DNA from: Alphaproteobacteria bacterium
Lineage (GTDB): Bacteria > Pseudomonadota > Alphaproteobacteria > Caulobacterales > Hyphomonadaceae
DNA length: 64,000 nucleotides
Reading direction: 5' to 3'
NCBI GenBank assembly: GCA_018222605.1
Contig: JAAEZZ010000012.1
Coordinates: 1-64,000 of the forward strand
Of the stretch, positions 39,021 to 48,539 are shown one piece after another. How positions within the stretch are numbered: the first letter of the stretch is position 1; each line of letters starts with the position of its first letter. The position numbers and the translations under genes were made by a program. The notes under the pieces are model-generated. The model was not told the DNA's origin and ran no database searches. It was given only the letters and a program-made list of their open reading frames with translations.

Positions 39021-40189
39021 CCGAGACGCCCGTCCCCTTCGGTCCGGAATATGGATTTGGGGCCTACATCCATTGGCCGTACTGTACAAAGATCTGCCCA
39101 TATTGCGACTTCAACGTCTATGCGGCGAAGGATCGGGACTCCTCTTTGCTGCTGCAGGCAATCTGTGATGATTTGAAGGTCCACCGGCCGCGCATGCCAC
39201 AGCATGGCGCGCTTGATACGGTATTCCTGGGGGGAGGGACGCCGTCCCTGCTCAAGCCTTTGCAGATTGCAGAAATCCTGCGCGCTGCGGACGAAGCGTT
39301 TGGCATCAAGGACGGGGCAGAGATCACGCTGGAAGCCAATCCCAATGATGTGCTGCGTGCGGATTTGCGCGGCCTGAAGGCGGCTGGCGTGAACCGGCTG
39401 TCAGTCGGCGTGCAGTCCCTACGGCCGGCGGCCCTGGCGTTCCTGGGCCGTGACCATGATGAGCAGGCTGCCATGGCGTCCATTGCGCGGGCCATGAAAG
39501 TGTTCCCCAACACATCAATAGACCTGATTTACGCGCGTCCCGGCCAATCCCTGCAGGAATGGCAACTAGAACTGGAAGACGTGCTGAAATTCGGCGTGCC
39601 GCATATCTCCTTATACGAACTGACGATTGAAGAGCGGACAGCTTTCGGCAAGGCCGTCGAGCGTGGCCAGATTGTGCCGATGGAGGATGATGATCAGGCC
39701 GATCTGTATGAACTGACCCAGACCATACTCGGCGCAGCAGGCCTGCCTGCTTATGAGGTCTCCAATCATGCCATGGCCCCGGAATACCAGTCCCGCCACA
39801 ATCAGATTTACTGGCATGGCGGGGACTGGATCGGCGCAGGCCCTGGCGCGCATGGCCGTGTCAGCGTTAACGGCCAGCGCTATGCTTCTGAAGCGGAGAA
39901 GCGCCCGGACGCCTATATCGCCAATGTGCAGGCGCTGGCTTCTGGCTGGTCAGCTGCGCAGAAGCTCTATCCGCTGGATATTGCACGCGAACTGCTGGCC
40001 ATGGGGCTGCGCCCGTCAGGCGGGATTGACCGGCGCCGGGTTGAGGCCCTGTCGGGCCGACCGCTGCCGCAAAACAAGATCGATGTCTTTGTTGCTGAGG
40101 GCTGGCTGAAGGAAGATGGGCCACGCATTGCGCTCACCGCAGCGGGGCGCTTACTGGCAGATGCGATCACGGCAGAACTGGCGGCGTGA
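39017..40189 (+). CDS. hemW: Radical SAM family haem chaperone HemW
   Basis: A 390-residue protein. The iron-sulfur motif is [12 protein letters not shown] near residue 22, with the HemW extra cysteine pattern. It has [41 protein letters not shown] and the C-terminal region [10 protein letters not shown]. HemW delivers haem to proteins and was formerly called a coproporphyrinogen oxidase. Overlaps rdgB. Confidence 0.96.
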   Translation: MTETPVPFGPEYGFGAYIHWPYCTKICPYCDFNVYAAKDRDSSLLLQAICDDLKVHRPRMPQHGALDTVFLGGGTPSLLKPLQIAEILRAADEAFGIKDGAEITLEANPNDVLRADLRGLKAAGVNRLSVGVQSLRPAALAFLGRDHDEQAAMASIARAMKVFPNTSIDLIYARPGQSLQEWQLELEDVLKFGVPHISLYELTIEERTAFGKAVERGQIVPMEDDDQADLYELTQTILGAAGLPAYEVSNHAMAPEYQSRHNQIYWHGGDWIGAGPGAHGRVSVNGQRYASEAEKRPDAYIANVQALASGWSAAQKLYPLDIARELLAMGLRPSGGIDRRRVEALSGRPLPQNKIDVFVAEGWLKEDGPRIALTAAGRLLADAITAELAA

Positions 40190-40209
40190 TCAGGTCGGCG
40201 ATGGAAATC

Positions 40210-40247
40210 GCCTTATGCGGATTTTCCGTAGAACGTCCGCATAAGGC
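40210..40247. repeat. 12-bp inverted repeat between convergent genes
   Basis: GCCTTATGCGGA and TCCGCATAAGGC are perfect inverted copies around a 14-base loop, between hemW and ggt. No T-run follows on either strand, so it may be a weak terminator or another palindrome. Confidence 0.6.
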
Positions 40248-40262
40248 CAGTATCACGAATTC

Positions 40263-42074
40263 CTAGTCGAGGGATTTGGCGATGCCTTCCCGGCGAGGAT
40301 CTGCGCCCCCTTCAAGACCGTCTTCGCGCACTACGATGACGTGCAGGCCGGAATTCTCGCCTTCGCGCTCTTCCACGGTGTAGCCCATTTGGCGCAGGGC
40401 TTCGGCAGCTTCCGGGCCTCCGTCGATATCAACTTCGACACCAATAGAGTCGCCGCGCGCGATGATGTTTGGCAGGTCGATGGCTTCCTGAGCCGTCTTG
40501 CCCCAGTCAATCACGCCCACAAGCGTTTTGGCGACGTAAGCGATGATGGAATTGCCGCCCGGAGAGCCGGTGACCATAAACAGGTCATCATTGCTGTCGA
40601 ATACCAGGGTCGGGGACATGGAGCTGCGCGGGCGCTTGTTGGCCGCCGGAGCATTGGCCACCGGCTTGCCACCCTTGGAGGGCTCGCGGGAGAAGTCCGT
40701 CAGCTGATTGTTGAGCAGATAGCCATTGACCATGATGGATGTACCGAAGGCCGCTTCGACCGTGGCTGTCATGGAAACGGCATTGCCTTCTGTGTCGATG
40801 ATGGAGATGTGGGTCGTGCCCGGCTTGTGCTCGGTGGCGTCTTCCCCCCAGAGCGGGCGTAGCGGGTCGCGGCCCAGCACAACACCCGGATCGCCTGGCT
40901 CGGCATGGCCATCCGGCGCGAAGGCCTCGGTAGCGCGCACTTTCAGATAATCCGGATTGATCAGATCACTGGAAGGCACGGCCACAAAGTCTGCGTCCGC
41001 AACATAATGGTCACGGTCGGCATAGGCCAGGCGCTGTGCGTCGACAAAGGCCTTCAGGAAGTCATCTTCTGTGGCCGTGTCGGATGTCGGCTTCAGGTAA
41101 TGATACAGCCCCATGATCATGTTCTGGGCCACACCGCCGGAAGAGGGGGGCGGGGCAGAACAGATGCGATAGCCTTCCGGAATGGTGCCGCACAGGGCCG
41201 GTCGTACCTTAACCTCGTAGTTCGCCAGATCTTCCAGCGTCATATTGCCAGCATTCGGGCCGCTGTTAACAGCGGCGACAATCGCCTCGGCATTTTTGCC
41301 CTCATAAAAGGCGGACGGGCCTTGCATCGCGATGGCGCTGAGCATGTCCGCATAGTCCTGGTTCTTGCGGATGTAGCCAACCGGTAGGGGCTCTCCATTC
41401 GGATAGAAATAGGCCGCTGGAACCGGCAGGTCATCAATGCGCACAACGGCTTTCAGACGGTCACTCGCCAGCAGTTCAGCAAGGCGCGGAGAGACTTCAA
41501 ATCCGTCCTCGGCCAGCTTGATGGCAGGCTGGAAGACCTTTTCCCAGTCGAGCGCGCCGGCGGCATCATGCGCTGTCTTGTAGAGGGCAATCTGTCCCGG
41601 AACGCCAACAGCCTTTCCGGACTGCCAGGCCTCCAAGAAGCCCATCACCTTACCATCCTTGACGAAATGTTCGGGCGTCGTGGAGGCCGGAGCGGTTTCC
41701 CGGCCATCGAAAACGGTGATTTCGTCCTTGGCGTGGTCATAATAGACCATGAAGGCACCGCCGCCGATGCCGGAGCTTTGCGGCTCAACCAGGCCAAGCA
41801 CGGTGTGAACAGCGATCGCGGCGTCGATCGCATTGCCGCCTTCGCGCATCACTTTCAGGCCTGCTTCAACCGCGCGTGGGTCAGCTGCTGCCACCATGGC
41901 GCCCTTGGTCCAGGCTTCTGGAGCCGCGGCGTCAGTCTTTGCGGCTTGCGCCTCAGCCTGATGTGCGGTGTCTGCAGCCCGTTGGGCTTCGTCTGAGGCG
42001 CTCACGCCGCTCTCCTGAGCGGGAGAGCAGGCAGCTAGCCACAGAACGGAAAGGAAAAGCGGTAAACGTGTCAT
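40263..42074 (-). CDS. ggt: Gamma-glutamyltransferase
   Basis: A 603-residue Ntn-hydrolase precursor. The lipobox LAAC near residue 16 suggests a lipoprotein. The autocleavage region is KPGTTHISIIDTEGNAVSMTATVEAAFGTSIMVNG, where the first threonine of TTH becomes the nucleophile. GIGGGAFMVYYD, FDGRETAP and MSPTLVFDSNDDLFMVTGSPGGNSI are also conserved. The true start is 42074; a longer frame upstream is a shadow of the neighbouring gene. It is followed by two more peptidases on the other strand. Confidence 0.96.
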   Translation of the reverse strand: MTRLPLFLSVLWLAACSPAQESGVSASDEAQRAADTAHQAEAQAAKTDAAAPEAWTKGAMVAAADPRAVEAGLKVMREGGNAIDAAIAVHTVLGLVEPQSSGIGGGAFMVYYDHAKDEITVFDGRETAPASTTPEHFVKDGKVMGFLEAWQSGKAVGVPGQIALYKTAHDAAGALDWEKVFQPAIKLAEDGFEVSPRLAELLASDRLKAVVRIDDLPVPAAYFYPNGEPLPVGYIRKNQDYADMLSAIAMQGPSAFYEGKNAEAIVAAVNSGPNAGNMTLEDLANYEVKVRPALCGTIPEGYRICSAPPPSSGGVAQNMIMGLYHYLKPTSDTATEDDFLKAFVDAQRLAYADRDHYVADADFVAVPSSDLINPDYLKVRATEAFAPDGHAEPGDPGVVLGRDPLRPLWGEDATEHKPGTTHISIIDTEGNAVSMTATVEAAFGTSIMVNGYLLNNQLTDFSREPSKGGKPVANAPAANKRPRSSMSPTLVFDSNDDLFMVTGSPGGNSIIAYVAKTLVGVIDWGKTAQEAIDLPNIIARGDSIGVEVDIDGGPEAAEALRQMGYTVEEREGENSGLHVIVVREDGLEGGADPRREGIAKSLD

Positions 42075-42153
42075 GGGGATCCCCGTGTCTTGGCGTGAGT
42101 CGCGGCTGACCTTATGAAACTGTAATGGCAAGGGAAAGACAGAGGCGCAATTA

Positions 42154-43152
42154 ATGACAGCACCCGGCAAACGGAATCTCATCACGGATGTCCCTGGCAT
42201 TCGTGTGGGGCAGGCTGAAGACAGCGCGGTTCGCACGGGCGTCTCCGTCATTGTGCCGGAAAGGCCTGCCATTGCGGCAGTTTGCGTGGCGGGCGGCGGG
42301 CCGGGCACGCGCGAGACGGATTTGCTGACGGGCGGGCGTCTTGTGCCAGGTGTCGACGCCATCTGCCTGTCCGGAGGCAGCGCCTTTGGGCTCGCGGCAG
42401 CAGACGGTGTCGCGTCCGGTCTCAAGTCAGAGAGGCGAGGCTTCTCTCTGGTGGCCAGCGAAGGCGTGCCGCCGACACCAATCGTTCCGGCAGCCATTCT
42501 GTATGATCTGGCAAATGGCGGCGACAAGGATTGGGGGGAGGTCTCCCCCTATGCCAGGCTGGGCCTTGCGGCATATCGCGGTGCCGGTGAGACCTTTGTT
42601 CTGGGGCGGGCAGGGGCTGGATATGGTGCCAGGGCAGGAGCTCATGCGGGCGGCACAGGGTCTGCCAGCATTGTGACAGGGGATGGCATAACCGTCGGGG
42701 CGCTGGCCGGAGTGAATTGCTTCGGGTCTGCCTTCATGCCGGGAACAGAGACATATTGGGCGTGGCCTTATGAAATCTGCGGCGAATTCGGGGGCAAGCG
42801 ACCGCCTGAAGGCTTTGTCATGGACCCGGATGACTGGGGCGCAGCTAAAGCGAACCCGGCTCTGGGTCAGAACACTACGATCGCCTGCATCGCCACAGAT
42901 GCCTCACTTACGCAGGGCGAGGCGCACAGGGTGGCGCAGATGGCACTGTCCGGCTTTTCGAGGGCGATCCGGCCGGTGTTTGCACCATTTGATGGCGACG
43001 CCGTGTTCGTTCTGTCGACCGGCCGGGTCGATATAGCCGAAAATCGCCCCTTTATGGTATCTCGTGTGGGAGAGCTGGCCGCCTCTACGCTTGCGCGTGC
43101 CATCGCGCGGGGCGTTCATGAGGCCAATCACGAGAGACAGGGGGAGCCATGA
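42154..43152 (+). CDS. P1 family (DmpA/BapA-like) peptidase
   Basis: A 332-residue protein of the DmpA/BapA family. N-terminal LITDVPGIRVGQAEDSAVRTGVSVIVPERPA and CLSGGSAFGLAAADGV are typical. Members cleave themselves before a serine; here the likely site lies in VGALAGVNCFGSAF, where a serine or cysteine appears in the usual place. The protein is cytoplasmic. It ends with a four-base overlap into a trypsin-like gene. Confidence 0.9.
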   Translation: MTAPGKRNLITDVPGIRVGQAEDSAVRTGVSVIVPERPAIAAVCVAGGGPGTRETDLLTGGRLVPGVDAICLSGGSAFGLAAADGVASGLKSERRGFSLVASEGVPPTPIVPAAILYDLANGGDKDWGEVSPYARLGLAAYRGAGETFVLGRAGAGYGARAGAHAGGTGSASIVTGDGITVGALAGVNCFGSAFMPGTETYWAWPYEICGEFGGKRPPEGFVMDPDDWGAAKANPALGQNTTIACIATDASLTQGEAHRVAQMALSGFSRAIRPVFAPFDGDAVFVLSTGRVDIAENRPFMVSRVGELAASTLARAIARGVHEANHERQGEP

Positions 43153-44087
43153 TGTCTGGTTGGAAAGGTCTTGTCAGTGCAGGCCTGCTGGGGCTTGCGG
43201 CCGCCTGTGTTGTCGCCGGACATGATGCAGACCCCGAAGATTGGCCGGGCATGGCGTCTTTGCAGGCCGTGCAGGGACGATCTGTCTATCATGAATGCGG
43301 CGCGACCATGATCTCACCGGAATGGGCCCTGACCGCGGGCCATTGTGTCGAGGGGATCGAGATCGAGTCCGATGGGCGGGCTGCGCAATATTTCCCTGAC
43401 GCAACCGGCGAGAAGATGCAGCGGTTTGGTCCCGTGGTTCTGGTCGTCGGTCGCGGTGATCTGATGGAGGTTCCTCGCTCTGCGGTCTTTCCCATACAGG
43501 ATATTGTTGTTCACCCTGACTATGTGCCGGGCGCGCCAGAGCAGGGCAATGACTTGGCCCTGCTGCATATCGAAGGGACATGGACCGGGCCGGTGGCTAG
43601 GCTGGATGGCCTCGGCGGGATGGAGGTGGATCTTTCCGGCACGGCCTCTCCGCAAACCTTTGTTGCAGGCTATGGCAAGATGGGGGAAGGCGCCCGGAAC
43701 CAGTCCGGTGTCAGTCGTGGCGGCCGTCATGTCAGCGCGCCTAGCCTGATCCTGCAGGAAGGCATGGTGCCCCCGGTGGATATGGCGCTCTGCAAGCAGC
43801 AGGTAACCGATCTGATCGAAACCTACGGCATGAGTGATTTGCTGGCGGGCGTATCCGTGGACCCGGATACGCAGATCTGTGCGGGCGTTGGGGGCGTGGA
43901 TTCCTGTCAGGGAGACAGCGGTGGGCCGCTGATGTTGAGGACAGGAGACGATACCCCTGTGCAAATTGGTGTGGTCAGTTGGGGGCTTGGGTGCGCGCGA
44001 CCGGACAGCCCTGGTATTTACATGCGCATATCGGCCTATGCGGACTGGATCAGCGCTGTCGCGGATGGGGCTGAAGGGCCGATTTGA
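43149..44087 (+). CDS. Trypsin-like serine protease, lipoprotein
   Basis: A 312-residue S1-family protease. The lipobox is LAAAC near residue 18. The catalytic triad is in LTAGHCVEG (His), NDLALLHI (Asp) and CQGDSGGPLML (Ser), and cysteine pairs are present. It is coupled to the P1 peptidase gene upstream. The end overlaps by 52 bases the recombinase frame on the other strand, and just precedes the tRNA. Likely processed and anchored in the envelope. Confidence 0.93.
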   Translation: MMSGWKGLVSAGLLGLAAACVVAGHDADPEDWPGMASLQAVQGRSVYHECGATMISPEWALTAGHCVEGIEIESDGRAAQYFPDATGEKMQRFGPVVLVVGRGDLMEVPRSAVFPIQDIVVHPDYVPGAPEQGNDLALLHIEGTWTGPVARLDGLGGMEVDLSGTASPQTFVAGYGKMGEGARNQSGVSRGGRHVSAPSLILQEGMVPPVDMALCKQQVTDLIETYGMSDLLAGVSVDPDTQICAGVGGVDSCQGDSGGPLMLRTGDDTPVQIGVVSWGLGCARPDSPGIYMRISAYADWISAVADGAEGPI

Positions 44088-45793
44088 GGGCCATTCCAGC
44101 CCTCGCTGCGAAAGGTGTGAATCTTGCGCGCAAACAGGCTTGCATCCGCTGATCCATGCCTGTATGTGTCCGCCTTCCTTATGGCCGGGCACCGGTAGCT
44201 CAGTTGGATAGAGCACCAGACTACGAATCTGGGGGTCGGGGGTTCGAATCCTCCCCGGTGCGCCATTTCCAAATTTCCACTGCAAATATCCCCTAACATC
44301 TTGAATGGTAACGATATTTCTGGTGTTCGAAAACCGCTTTCGCGGTCATACGCCAGTTGGTCCGCAAACGCGAGTTTCAGCACCGTTTGACGGTGCTCAA
44401 TGCTGCCATTTTCCCAAATTTTCCAAGGGTTTGCCAGAAACGTCATCGAGTGTTCGAACGTCTCCTCATAGGTAGCCAGCGGTGTGCCGCATTTTTCGAT
44501 CCGCTCGCGGATAATCATGCGATCCGTTTCTAGATCACCGATGCGCTTCTCATAGGCTCGGATAACGGATTCGCTGTCAGCTTCCACAAGCCGATCCATA
44601 AGCTGAGCGATCTTGCGCTCGATCTGCGAAAGCTCGGCCTTCACCGACTTGCCTTGTTCTTTCATCGTCTTGGCACGCTGGTCCCACAGGTCACGGAACA
44701 AAGACGAAGCCCACTCGAAAAGCTCAACTGATGGCCTCAGTGCCTTTAGAAGCGCTTCAAACTCTTCTTCAACAAGCTCGCGGCGGATCGACTTGCCCTT
44801 CGCTGCACAGTCCTTCTGGCGGCAGAGATAGTAAGGGTAGTGAGCGGCCTTTCCCTTTGACCAGTTCGCAGTAAGGGGCGTCCCGCAGCAGCCGCATAGG
44901 ACGAAACCGCGAAGCGGAAAATCTTGGCTTATGTCTTTGCGCGCAGGTACGCGGGCGGTGCCGTTCAAACGGTTCTGAATGGTCTTGAATGTTTCAAGAC
45001 TGATAAGCCCCTCGTGCTTTGCAGGACGGAATGAGACATCCCATTTCGGAAGCTCCAAGTAGCCCGCGTAGAGCGGCTGCGTCAGAAAATCATTGACCCG
45101 TTGGTTCGTGACCTCGCCGCGCGGTGTCTTTGGAAACTCGGGTTGCGCTTCGAGAAAGCGTTTCACTTCAGCCTGCGTCGAGAAACGCTCGCAGGCGTAA
45201 CCCTCCAAAGCCTCTCTCAGGATTGATGCGCAAGGCTCGTCGGGAAGCAGAACCTTCCCTTGTCCACTGACACGCTCGTACTTGTATCCAACTGGGGCAT
45301 GGAAGACCCAGTAACCGTTAAGCGCCCGCGCTCGCATGCGGTTGAGAGTTTGTTCGCCGTTCTTCTGGCGCTGGTGCTGCGAAACGCTAGCGAGCAGGTT
45401 TTCAATGAGCTGGCTGTCACTGTCTTCGCCGAATTCGAGTGTCGGGGATTCAAGGATACCGCCCGCCTTGCTGATCGCTGCACGAAGTTCGAGATGGGCT
45501 TGAATGCCACGGGCTAGGCGGCTGATATCGTCGATGATCACAACATGCGGCTGGCGACGGTTCTGACGAAGAAATGACAGCATAGCTTGCATGCCTGGGC
45601 GATTGATCAGGCCGCCGGATGCGTCATCGGTAAACACCTGAACAACGTCATGGCCACGGAACGAGGCATACTCTCGGCACCGTGTTTCCTGAGAGTGCAA
45701 GCCAGTGCCGCGCGTGGTCTGTTTGGTGTCTGACACACGACAATAAATTACGGCTTTGCTGCTTCCATTCTTGCCTTTCATCGAATCCATCAT
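44036..45793 (-). CDS. Large serine recombinase, frame fused through tRNA-Arg
   Basis: A 585-residue frame. The resolvase catalytic domain starts IYCRVSDTKQT with the nucleophile serine near residue 21, then SRLARG. A Recombinase domain and a zinc-ribbon follow (LCGCCGTPLTANW and YYLCRQKDCAAKG), with a coiled coil near residues 375-430. From about residue 510 the frame crosses the tRNA antisense (MAHRGGFEPPTPRFVVWC) and then the chromosome beyond. The native C-terminus was probably replaced when the element joined the tRNA end. It should insert and excise the element. Confidence 0.92.
   Translation of the reverse strand: MMDSMKGKNGSSKAVIYCRVSDTKQTTRGTGLHSQETRCREYASFRGHDVVQVFTDDASGGLINRPGMQAMLSFLRQNRRQPHVVIIDDISRLARGIQAHLELRAAISKAGGILESPTLEFGEDSDSQLIENLLASVSQHQRQKNGEQTLNRMRARALNGYWVFHAPVGYKYERVSGQGKVLLPDEPCASILREALEGYACERFSTQAEVKRFLEAQPEFPKTPRGEVTNQRVNDFLTQPLYAGYLELPKWDVSFRPAKHEGLISLETFKTIQNRLNGTARVPARKDISQDFPLRGFVLCGCCGTPLTANWSKGKAAHYPYYLCRQKDCAAKGKSIRRELVEEEFEALLKALRPSVELFEWASSLFRDLWDQRAKTMKEQGKSVKAELSQIERKIAQLMDRLVEADSESVIRAYEKRIGDLETDRMIIRERIEKCGTPLATYEETFEHSMTFLANPWKIWENGSIEHRQTVLKLAFADQLAYDRESGFRTPEISLPFKMLGDICSGNLEMAHRGGFEPPTPRFVVWCSIQLSYRCPAIRKADTYRHGSADASLFARKIHTFRSEGWNGPQIGPSAPSATALIQSA
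44189..44265 (+). tRNA. tRNA-Arg (ACG anticodon)
   Basis: A 77-base gene. The acceptor stem GCACCGG pairs with CCGGTGC at the 3' end, with CCA encoded. The anticodon loop CTACGAA holds ACG, and GGTTCGAATCC is the T-arm. It is the presumed attachment site of the integrated element to its right, since the recombinase frame reads through it in antisense. Confidence 0.98.
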
Positions 45794-46050
45794 CCTTCCG
45801 TCAGCGGCGCTGCGGTTTCTTCTTCGCCACGTTGTTTTTGCTTTGTTCTCAGCTTATCACACTGAGCCTTTGGGAGAAGGACTTTCTTACCCTCTGTTTT
45901 CGTTCCTAACTGAGCAGGATGGACTCCCCAAGCGGCATCTATGAATGCATTCATGATCGCCGAGACTCTGTGGATAACATCTTCAGCTTGCTCTTTAGAG
46001 TAACCAAGCTTCGTCACAGCATCGCGATGCTTTTTGATTAAATCTTTCAT
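45790..46050 (-). CDS. Hypothetical protein beside the recombinase
   Basis: An 86-residue basic protein without recognised domains (KDLIKKHRDAVTKLGYSKEQAEDVIHRVSAIM), mostly helical. GGGGAG precedes the ATG at 46050; a longer frame to 46077 lacks a binding site. Its stop overlaps the recombinase start by four bases, so they are co-expressed and this may be a recombination directionality partner, by position only. Confidence 0.6.
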   Translation of the reverse strand: MKDLIKKHRDAVTKLGYSKEQAEDVIHRVSAIMNAFIDAAWGVHPAQLGTKTEGKKVLLPKAQCDKLRTKQKQRGEEETAAPLTEG

Positions 46051-46129
46051 GAGGGCAAACTCCCCTCCCTTCAGCAATGCACTGCATGCTGATCAGTTTC
46101 ATTTCCTTTTCGGACAATAAATTAGCTCT

Positions 46130-46166
46130 TCACCCCATCAGGGGTGATTAACGCAGATATTTCTGC
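46130..46166. repeat. Two adjacent hairpins
   Basis: TCACCCC-ATCA-GGGGTGA (7-bp stem) and GCAGA-TATT-TCTGC (5-bp stem) lie in the intergenic region before the recombinase pair. They may be operator or leader sites. Confidence 0.5.
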
Positions 46167-46246
46167 GCGAGCTGAATATATTCTTTAATTGTACCTTACC
46201 TGTGTCCTGAAACGCAAACTCAGCAAGGGTTTCGGGCAAAACAAGG

Positions 46247-46283
46247 CCCGACCCTCTTACAAGGAATCGGGCCGTATCAAAGA
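46247..46283 (-). terminator. Intrinsic terminator of the T4CP operon
   Basis: On the minus strand GGCCCGA and TCGGGCC form a 7-bp stem followed by TTGTTTT, just after the 46306-46575 gene. Confidence 0.75.
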
Positions 46284-46305
46284 GAAGTTTTCTTACCTAA
46301 CTCCA

Positions 46306-46575
46306 CTATCGTTCGTTCTTAAATCGCGCTTTCGCGTATCCGCTAAGCCGCGCAAACGTGTGCTGAGCTTCCAGCCTACTCTGAGCGCTCTCGAGTGCGT
46401 TTCGCAGCCTTGCTATGCGAGAGCGCCGCTCTTCATCGCCTTGTCGTCTCACCTCGTTTCCAAGGTAGCCGTCAAGATCAAGGGTAGCGGCGCGCACGGG
46501 CTTGCTGCTCTCGCGCAATCGCCTCAACAGCTCCTGCTTGGTGCAGATCGAAGAATGAGCATCTTTCGACGACAT
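46306..46575 (-). CDS. Small charged hypothetical protein
   Basis: An 89-residue helical protein rich in Arg and Glu (ELLRRLRESSKPVRAATLDLDGYLGNEVRRQGDEERRSRIARLRNALESAQSRLEAQ). It is the last gene of the coupling-protein operon, five bases after its neighbour. Possibly a relaxosome accessory protein, by location only. Confidence 0.6.
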   Translation of the reverse strand: MSSKDAHSSICTKQELLRRLRESSKPVRAATLDLDGYLGNEVRRQGDEERRSRIARLRNALESAQSRLEAQHTFARLSGYAKARFKNER

Positions 46576-46580
46576 CCGTG

Positions 46581-46913
46581 CTATCGCTCCCGATTGTCTC
46601 GGCTTCTTTTACGGTTTCCGGTCCGCGCTTCCGACAGCCTGTCGCCGTTGCTTTGTTCGTTACGCCTTTTTTGCGCAAGACGCTCTTCTTGGCGAAGCGC
46701 CCGCGACTGCTGATAGGCCTCCTGTGCCAGGGCAGAGACTTTCAGAAGGTCAGCCCCTGAAAACGCGTTCGTATCACGCAGATCGCCCGACTGCTCGTCG
46801 CGGTAGGTGCGGCTGAAAGACGTAGTGAAGTAGTCACCATTCTCGCCAGCGTTCCGCCATGTCGTTGCTTTGATCGACCCATCGCGGATCGTAAATTCAG
46901 GTTTGTCGCTCAT
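46581..46913 (-). CDS. Hypothetical protein of conjugative elements
   Basis: A 110-residue protein with an N-terminal FTIRDGSIKATTWRNAGENGDYFTTSFSRTYRDEQSGDLRDTNAFSGADLLKVSALAQEAYQ, which I recognise as a type often beside T4CP genes in alphaproteobacterial elements, and a basic, low-complexity C-terminus (RKRSRDNRER). The start follows AAAGGTGA. Function unknown. Confidence 0.65.
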   Translation of the reverse strand: MSDKPEFTIRDGSIKATTWRNAGENGDYFTTSFSRTYRDEQSGDLRDTNAFSGADLLKVSALAQEAYQQSRALRQEERLAQKRRNEQSNGDRLSEARTGNRKRSRDNRER

Positions 46914-46929
46914 AATCATTCACCTTTCT

Positions 46930-48537
46930 CTATGAAGGACAAAAGCCTTCAACGTAGGACCACATGCCGTTCGAATATTGCGGATAGTCCGAGAATTGCT
47001 GCGGCACGCGCTCAAAGATGACCCTCGCACGACGGCGACCCCATCTTGAGGGGATAAGCACGGAGTCGTGGGGAGGATGAAACGGATTGGGCAGAAAGCG
47101 CCCAGCAAAGTCTGACCGTTCGTAGTAGGGATGCTTTTCGGCGAAGATGGGTTTGAGGTTCTTGCCCGAGATGAAGAGCAGTTGCCTGTCCTCTGGCATC
47201 GACAAGATTTCTTCAGGCATCATGAGTGCGCGCGCCTGTTTGGTGCGATGCTCTTCGGCATAGGCGTGATATTTCATGTCCGCGTATGCCGAGAACGGAT
47301 CGCTGCCGTTCATGATGTTCATGGCGGCGTTCATCTTTTGGCGCTTCGCGTCCGCCTGCCTCAGACTGTCGTCATATTCGAGCGTTTCGGTGCCCAGCAT
47401 GGAGGACACCATCTGCGCTGTCTGATAGTCGCGCGCACCGAAGAACTGGCGTAACGCGGATGAACCCATGAAACCCTGAAGGGCGGGTGCGCCGAAGTTA
47501 CGGACGATCTGGCCGACATCCTGAAACAGCGCCCAGACCTGAACGCCAGCTCCGCGACCAAAGGTAAACGCGCGTAGCAGGGCTTCAAAATTTCCGAGCT
47601 GGCCCGCTTCATCGATGATCATCGTGATGCGTGGTGCGGAAGGCGCTCGCGACTTGTAGAGCATCTGCACGGTGAACATTGTGCGCAGGATCGGAGACCA
47701 CAGACCTACGTATTCTATGGGTACGTTGATCGCCCAGCTCGTAGGCTGGCCCGAATTGCAGGTATCGGCCAACGAGGCATCGGCCCCGTCTAGCGCGGCC
47801 TGAAGCATCGGATCATCGAGGAAGTTCAGGTGCGCGTAAATTTCGCCGAGAATGCTTCCGAACTCTTTCTCGCTTTCCTGTTGCTTTGCCAGCATCTCGC
47901 CAGCAGTTCGTCTTACACTGTCCATCGAGGAGCCAAGCATGGCTTCGAGGCAATCTGCCCAGGCATTCGAGTCAGCTTCGATCCAGTTGATGGTGCGATA
48001 GAGCGCGGGGAAGCTCACCTTGCCGTCCCGCTCGACCAGCATCTTGATGATGTTCTCGATCCACTCGCGGGCGCGCAGCTCGAAATATCGACCGTTGGAT
48101 GCGCCGCTTGTCGGGATCAGGCTTTCGGCGATGAACTTGCAGTCCGCATGAAAGTGCGGATCGTTCAGGCGAAGGATATCGAGCGGGTTCATGCGATGCT
48201 GCGGGAGGCCATGCATCCCCGTCGGGTTCCAGCAATAAAGGTAGCTCCTATTGAGAGCGAAGTTCACCATTGTAACGGCGGCGATCTCGCCGCGTGGGTC
48301 AAGGATGAAATTTCGGTTGCCTGCATTCCGTGCCACTGCAAGCGCGAGAAGATCGCGCATTTTGCCTGATCCAGCGCCTGCGACCGTGATAATCGGCGCA
48401 TCGGTTTCAAGGCAGATCGATTTGTTCGCGTTATAGCCGATCTGAAGACCGCAAGCGCTTAGCAGTCCGGCTCGCCTTAGTTCGCTCTCGTCAGACCAGG
48501 ATGCTGATCCGAAACGATACTCTTCGTTGTTCATCAT
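46930..48537 (-). CDS. VirD4/TraG-like type IV coupling protein
   Basis: A 535-residue ATPase. GAGSGKMRDLLALAV near residue 54 is Walker A, and ITMIIDEAGQLGNFEALLRAFTFGRGAGVQVWALFQDVGQI holds Walker B and the DEAG motif. It lacks long N-terminal membrane segments, so it is closer to soluble or anchor-less members. It links the DNA-relaxase complex to a secretion channel. The start follows AAAGGAAAG. Confidence 0.88.
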   Translation of the reverse strand: MMNNEEYRFGSASWSDESELRRAGLLSACGLQIGYNANKSICLETDAPIITVAGAGSGKMRDLLALAVARNAGNRNFILDPRGEIAAVTMVNFALNRSYLYCWNPTGMHGLPQHRMNPLDILRLNDPHFHADCKFIAESLIPTSGASNGRYFELRAREWIENIIKMLVERDGKVSFPALYRTINWIEADSNAWADCLEAMLGSSMDSVRRTAGEMLAKQQESEKEFGSILGEIYAHLNFLDDPMLQAALDGADASLADTCNSGQPTSWAINVPIEYVGLWSPILRTMFTVQMLYKSRAPSAPRITMIIDEAGQLGNFEALLRAFTFGRGAGVQVWALFQDVGQIVRNFGAPALQGFMGSSALRQFFGARDYQTAQMVSSMLGTETLEYDDSLRQADAKRQKMNAAMNIMNGSDPFSAYADMKYHAYAEEHRTKQARALMMPEEILSMPEDRQLLFISGKNLKPIFAEKHPYYERSDFAGRFLPNPFHPPHDSVLIPSRWGRRRARVIFERVPQQFSDYPQYSNGMWSYVEGFCPS

Positions 48538-48539
48538 GA

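Noticed and set aside
42075-42527. N-terminal extension of gamma-glutamyltransferase
   Set aside because: It overlaps the P1 peptidase gene in opposite orientation; the lipoprotein signal starts at 42074.
46189-46713. A 174-residue plus-strand frame opposite the T4CP operon
   Set aside because: It covers two well-placed minus-strand genes and a terminator; it has no start signal or family.
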